64,000 bases of DNA from an uncultured Maricaulis sp. (GTDB lineage Bacteria > Pseudomonadota > Alphaproteobacteria > Caulobacterales > Maricaulaceae). Shown here piece after piece: positions 61,442 through 64,000 of this stretch. The notes beneath the pieces were generated by a model. It had not been told where the DNA came from, did not search any database, and saw only the letters and a list, made by a program, of their open reading frames with translations. The stretch lies in assembly GCF_947259345.1 (NCBI RefSeq), contig NZ_CAMYLS010000007.1:124001-188000 (forward strand), in the 5' to 3' direction. Positions within the stretch are counted from its first letter, which is position 1. Each line of letters begins with the position of its first letter. Both the position numbers and the translations under genes were made by a program.

Positions 61442-62707
61442 ATGACGGCCTCTGGAAACGACCCTTTCGCGCGCTTTGTCGCCCGTCCGGCCCGCTTTGA
61501 GCAGGACGCGGCGGATCGCGATGCCCGACTGAAACTGGCCAGTGCGGTGTGTCAGGCGGCGCAGTCAGAGGGATGTGCTGATCTGGCAGGCCTGATTCAC
61601 CGCTTGACGATGGCGGGTCTGGACCCGGTTGATGTACCACGTCTCGCCGGCCTGATGACGTTGGACGCGGGTTCGCTGGACGCCAACGCGCTGACAAGCG
61701 AGCTGACCGGTGACGCACTGACCCTGATCCGCAAGGCCCTCGAAAATCAGCTGGCGATCTCGCACTTTGGCCAATTTTCCAGCCGCCTGGCCAATATCTT
61801 CGCTTATGCGCGGGACGCGACGAGCGGTCACCTTGCTGACTATATTCCCGAACTGGCCAAACAGGATCCCGATGCCTTTGGCATGGCTGCGTGCACGATT
61901 GACGGTCAACAAATGGCGATCGGCGATGCCGTTACCCCATTTTGCCAGCAATCCGTGATCAAGCCCCTTCTCTACGCCTTCGCTTTGGCGCTGAATGGGG
62001 AAAATCAGGTACATCGTCACGTCGGACGCGAACCGTCAGGGCGCCGCTTCAACGAGCTGGCGCTGGACCCGGATGGCCGGCCACACAATCCGATGATCAA
62101 TTCCGGCGCCATCATGTGCGCCTCGATGATCCGACCCCATCTGCCCGTGGCCGAACGCTCTGAATTGCTGGAACGCTTCGTCAGTTCAGCCGCCGGCGGC
62201 GCCGGAACCGAGATCGACCAGGCCGTCTATGAAAGCGAGCGCGCCACCGCACGCCGCAATCTCTCCCTGGTAAAGCTGATGGACGAACACGACGCCTTTC
62301 CTGAGGAATCCGCTCCGGACGAGGCGCTGGACCTGTATTTCCGGGCCTGCGCCATTCGCATGGATTGCCGTCATCTGGCCGTTATTGCGGGCACGCTTGC
62401 CAATGGCGGAGTCTGCCCGACCACCGGCCACCGGGTGATCGACAGCCGCATCGTGCGCAACACGCTCTCCCTCATGCTGACCTGCGGGATGTATGATTAT
62501 TCCGGCGAGTACGCCTTCTCGGTTGGCCTGCCGGCCAAGTCCGGCGTGTCAGGCGGACTGATGATCGTGGTGCCTGGCGTGGGCGGTTTCAGCTTGTGGA
62601 GTCCGCGGCTTGACCGCCAGGGCAATCCGGTGCGCGGGATTGAAGTCTCCAAACGCCTGGTCGAAGCCTTCCCCTTCCACATTTTTGCCGGTGTCACCCG
62701 GGGCTAA
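61442..62707 (+). CDS. glsA: Glutaminase, kidney-type (GLS)-like, with N-terminal helical domain
   Basis: A 421-residue enzyme turning glutamine into glutamate and ammonia. Active-site set: Tyr134 (ADYIPELAK), Ser171-x-x-Lys174 (CQQSVIKPL), Asn220 ([11 protein letters not shown]), Glu266 ([10 protein letters not shown]), Tyr351 (CGMYDYSG), and [12 protein letters not shown]. These segments, and the helical region from about 85 to 133, track animal GLS better than the ~310-residue E. coli or Bacillus enzymes. The start is uncertain (61391 is in frame). Divergent from argG. Stop overlaps sdpI by 4 bp. Confidence 0.93.
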   Translation: MTASGNDPFARFVARPARFEQDAADRDARLKLASAVCQAAQSEGCADLAGLIHRLTMAGLDPVDVPRLAGLMTLDAGSLDANALTSELTGDALTLIRKALENQLAISHFGQFSSRLANIFAYARDATSGHLADYIPELAKQDPDAFGMAACTIDGQQMAIGDAVTPFCQQSVIKPLLYAFALALNGENQVHRHVGREPSGRRFNELALDPDGRPHNPMINSGAIMCASMIRPHLPVAERSELLERFVSSAAGGAGTEIDQAVYESERATARRNLSLVKLMDEHDAFPEESAPDEALDLYFRACAIRMDCRHLAVIAGTLANGGVCPTTGHRVIDSRIVRNTLSLMLTCGMYDYSGEYAFSVGLPAKSGVSGGLMIVVPGVGGFSLWSPRLDRQGNPVRGIEVSKRLVEAFPFHIFAGVTRG

Positions 62708-63423
62708 TCGCCCGGGGATTCGGCATCGTCGGGCCCGACATCATCCGGGGTCGCGGTGTCACGGGCAGGATCATTGCGCCAGACCCAGTAAGAATACGCG
62801 GTCCCGATCACGGCCGGTGTGAAACCGGCGATCAGGACGAGTCCAATCTGAAGATTCGGCGGAATGAACCAGACACCGATCAACAGGGCCAGGCCTGCAA
62901 CAACCATCAAGCGACCAGCCAGCCGGTGGGTCTTGTCCCAGGCCAGGTCCGACGACAGCGTCCAGGGTGTCCGGATGCCGACAAACCAGTTGGGGCGAGC
63001 CTTGCCCATGACATTGCCCAGCAAGGTGAAGAGCCCGCCGATGGCCGCCAGAATCACGGTCGGCATCCATTCGGTATTGCCGGCATCAATCCAGCCCAGG
63101 CCGAGTGCCACCATGGCCGCTTCAATAACGAGTAGAAGCGCAAGCGTCCCTTCCCACGCGGTATTCAGGACGACACGGGAGCGGGCCAGATTGCGACCAC
63201 GCGGGTCGCTCTGAGGCAGGATGGCGAAAACCAGGCTGATCGCGACCATGATGGCCGGCACAAGGAAATAGGCCTCGAGGCGACCGCCCCAGCGATCGGG
63301 CTGACCGTCAATGCCCCAATGAACCGGTATCCGGGCCTCGGCATCCGTGCCGAACCAACCTGCGCCCGCAAACGCCAGGGCTGGCAGGATGAAGATGATT
63401 GATCTGAGAAGTGCCGCTCGCAT
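62704..63423 (-). CDS. sdpI: SdpI/DUF1648 family membrane protein
   Basis: A 239-residue membrane protein with six or seven spans. DUF1648 start: IPVHWGIDGQPDRWGG near residue 32; SdpI part: GNVMGKARPNWFVGIRTPWTLSSDLAWDKTHRLAGRLMV near 135-170, the signature of SdpI immunity-type proteins. In Bacillus, SdpI binds the toxin SdpC and sequesters SdpR; no toxin gene is seen here. It is 2 bp behind sdpR. Confidence 0.87.
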   Translation of the reverse strand: MRAALLRSIIFILPALAFAGAGWFGTDAEARIPVHWGIDGQPDRWGGRLEAYFLVPAIMVAISLVFAILPQSDPRGRNLARSRVVLNTAWEGTLALLLVIEAAMVALGLGWIDAGNTEWMPTVILAAIGGLFTLLGNVMGKARPNWFVGIRTPWTLSSDLAWDKTHRLAGRLMVVAGLALLIGVWFIPPNLQIGLVLIAGFTPAVIGTAYSYWVWRNDPARDTATPDDVGPDDAESPGD

Positions 63424-63425
63424 AC

Positions 63426-63716
63426 CTATTCCTCCTCCTGCTCGGGGCTGTCGCCCTGTCGCTTGCCCACCAGATCCATCAACCATCCAAGGGCCTCGTC
63501 GGCGACGCTGGCATTGAGGCGGTAGACGATCGTGGTGCCGTGCCGCTCGGCGATAATCAGGCCCGCCGCCTTGAGGCTGGCGAAATGGCCTGACATGGTT
63601 GGCTTGGACACCGGGTAGCGCCCGGCCAGCTCGCCCGCCGATTGCGGTCCGTCCCGAAGGGCACGAAGCACATCCCGCCGCACCGGGTGGGCCAGCGCCT
63701 TGAACACATCACTCAT
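63426..63716 (-). CDS. sdpR: ArsR-family repressor, SdpR-like
   Basis: A 96-residue winged-helix protein: MSDVFKALAHPVRRDVLRALRDGPQSAGELAGRYPVSKPTMSGHFASLKAAGLI, wing RHGTTIVYRLNASV. No metal-binding Cys motif (ELCVC) is present, as in SdpR autorepressors. It precedes sdpI by 2 bp; a palindrome lies 38 bp upstream of its start. Confidence 0.9.
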   Translation of the reverse strand: MSDVFKALAHPVRRDVLRALRDGPQSAGELAGRYPVSKPTMSGHFASLKAAGLIIAERHGTTIVYRLNASVADEALGWLMDLVGKRQGDSPEQEEE

Positions 63717-63753
63717 CGGGTCGGATCCTCATGTCTCAGCAATAATTCGGCAT

Positions 63754-63772
63754 GTGACTAATTACAAGTCAC
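63754..63772. promoter_or_regulatory. Palindromic operator candidate for SdpR
   Basis: GTGACT-N7-AGTCAC, perfect 6-bp arms, in the divergent region between sdpR and the LysE-like gene. Symmetry and place suit autorepression by the ArsR-type protein. Confidence 0.5.
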
Positions 63773-63856
63773 CATCCCCAGAGACCATTGAGCATGGACA
63801 AAGCCAGCTGGCGGGGCATTCTGCGGCAAGACGTCCCGATCCTCACGAGTTTCCCC

Positions 63857-64000
63857 ATGCTTGATCCTGACCTGTTTCCGGTTTTTCTCCTTGGTGCGAC
63901 CGCTCTCGCCCTGGCGCCCGGTCCCGATATGGCGTTCACGCTCGCCACAGCGGCCTCGCGTGGTCGAGGCGCCGGCCTGGCGGCCGCGGCCGGTATCATT
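63857..64000 (+). CDS. LysE/RhtB family amino-acid exporter (N-terminal fragment)
   Basis: The first 48 residues of a gene running off the window. LGATALALAPGPDMAFTLATAASRGRGAGLAAAAGII is the opening helix pair of LysE-type exporters, with the PGPDM motif and the SRGRxAG turn. Amino-acid specificity cannot be judged. An upstream in-frame ATG at 63794 is less likely. Confidence 0.88.
   Translation, partial: MLDPDLFPVFLLGATALALAPGPDMAFTLATAASRGRGAGLAAAAGII

Noticed and set aside
1-64000. tRNA, rRNA, CRISPR, insertion sequence, prophage or integrase signals
   Set aside because: No direct-repeat/spacer array, transposase-like protein, terminal inverted repeats or cloverleaf-like sequence was noticed in the intergenic regions. 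A tRNAscan or covariance search would be needed to exclude RNA genes fully.

Overview
The window is one stretch of a compact, GC-rich (low-60s percent by eye) bacterial chromosome. Gene content points to an aerobic alphaproteobacterium of the Caulobacter/Hyphomonas/Maricaulis neighbourhood, most likely Maricaulis-like. Pointers are an ftsY - yciB - ccm - acnA neighbourhood, a RegB/RegA redox pair with a divergent Sco gene, an MmcB-type SOS gene, a DUF2794 gene and a PhaZ-type depolymerase. The genus is inferred from the protein sequences by memory, not from any search. I see no rRNA, tRNA, insertion sequence, prophage or CRISPR array.

Layout. 1-6.3 kb: end of ftsY, a DMT transporter, yciB, a MarR regulator with a lysine-rich tail, and a cytochrome c maturation cluster (ccmG, ccmD, ccmC, ccmB, ccmA) interrupted by a DUF5694-type gene on the other strand. 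6.4-16.2 kb: acnA, DUF1223, a DUF3857/transglutaminase protein, regA/regB, sco, and an intracellular PHB depolymerase. 16-24 kb: a large secreted unknown, a class A penicillin-binding protein, a cation/proton antiporter with a TrkA-like tail, small membrane proteins, and a lipoprotein phosphodiesterase. 24-33 kb: cspA, a four-cysteine membrane protein, asd, rarD, an epoxide-hydrolase-like protein, a serine hydrolase, a pyridoxal kinase family protein, a CitE-like lyase and ArsC. 33-36.3 kb: a GbsR-type regulator with a DUF4166 gene, then the peroxide-defence unit oxyR <-> ahpC-ahpD. 36.4-40 kb: small membrane proteins, a dicarboxylate/glutamate symporter, a glycosyltransferase relic and a second four-cysteine protein. 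40-44.4 kb: the ffh-rpsP-rimM-trmD-rplS translation/secretion operon with one extra periplasmic gene. 44.4-51 kb: secreted unknown, TPR-sulfotransferase, second DUF3857 protein, a zincin, mmcB, DJ-1/PfpI, VOC. 51-55.4 kb: a GldA/F/G-like ABC system with DUF4340. 55.4-64 kb: DUF2794, Bax inhibitor, ThpR, two phosphatases, a histidine kinase, argG, a kidney-type-like glutaminase, sdpI/sdpR and the start of a LysE exporter.

How the genes fit together: the Ccm proteins, RegBA, Sco and aconitase suit a respiring cell that senses redox state; oxyR-ahpCD handle peroxide; ffh and ftsY are the two protein halves of the co-translational targeting system; argG and the glutaminase both touch nitrogen metabolism. 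Genes are tightly packed: many pairs share ATGA/GTGA start-stop overlaps, and five convergent pairs overlap by exactly 4 bp at their stop codons.

The most interesting items are (i) an 11-bp perfect hairpin that puts the argG ribosome-binding site in its loop and its start codon in its stem; (ii) two paralogous membrane-anchored proteins with identically spaced cysteines, each followed by a small membrane protein gene; (iii) a glutaminase resembling animal GLS including the pre-catalytic domain; (iv) an OxyR-consensus site directly at the oxyR start; and (v) palindromic operator candidates in front of gbsR-like and sdpR genes.
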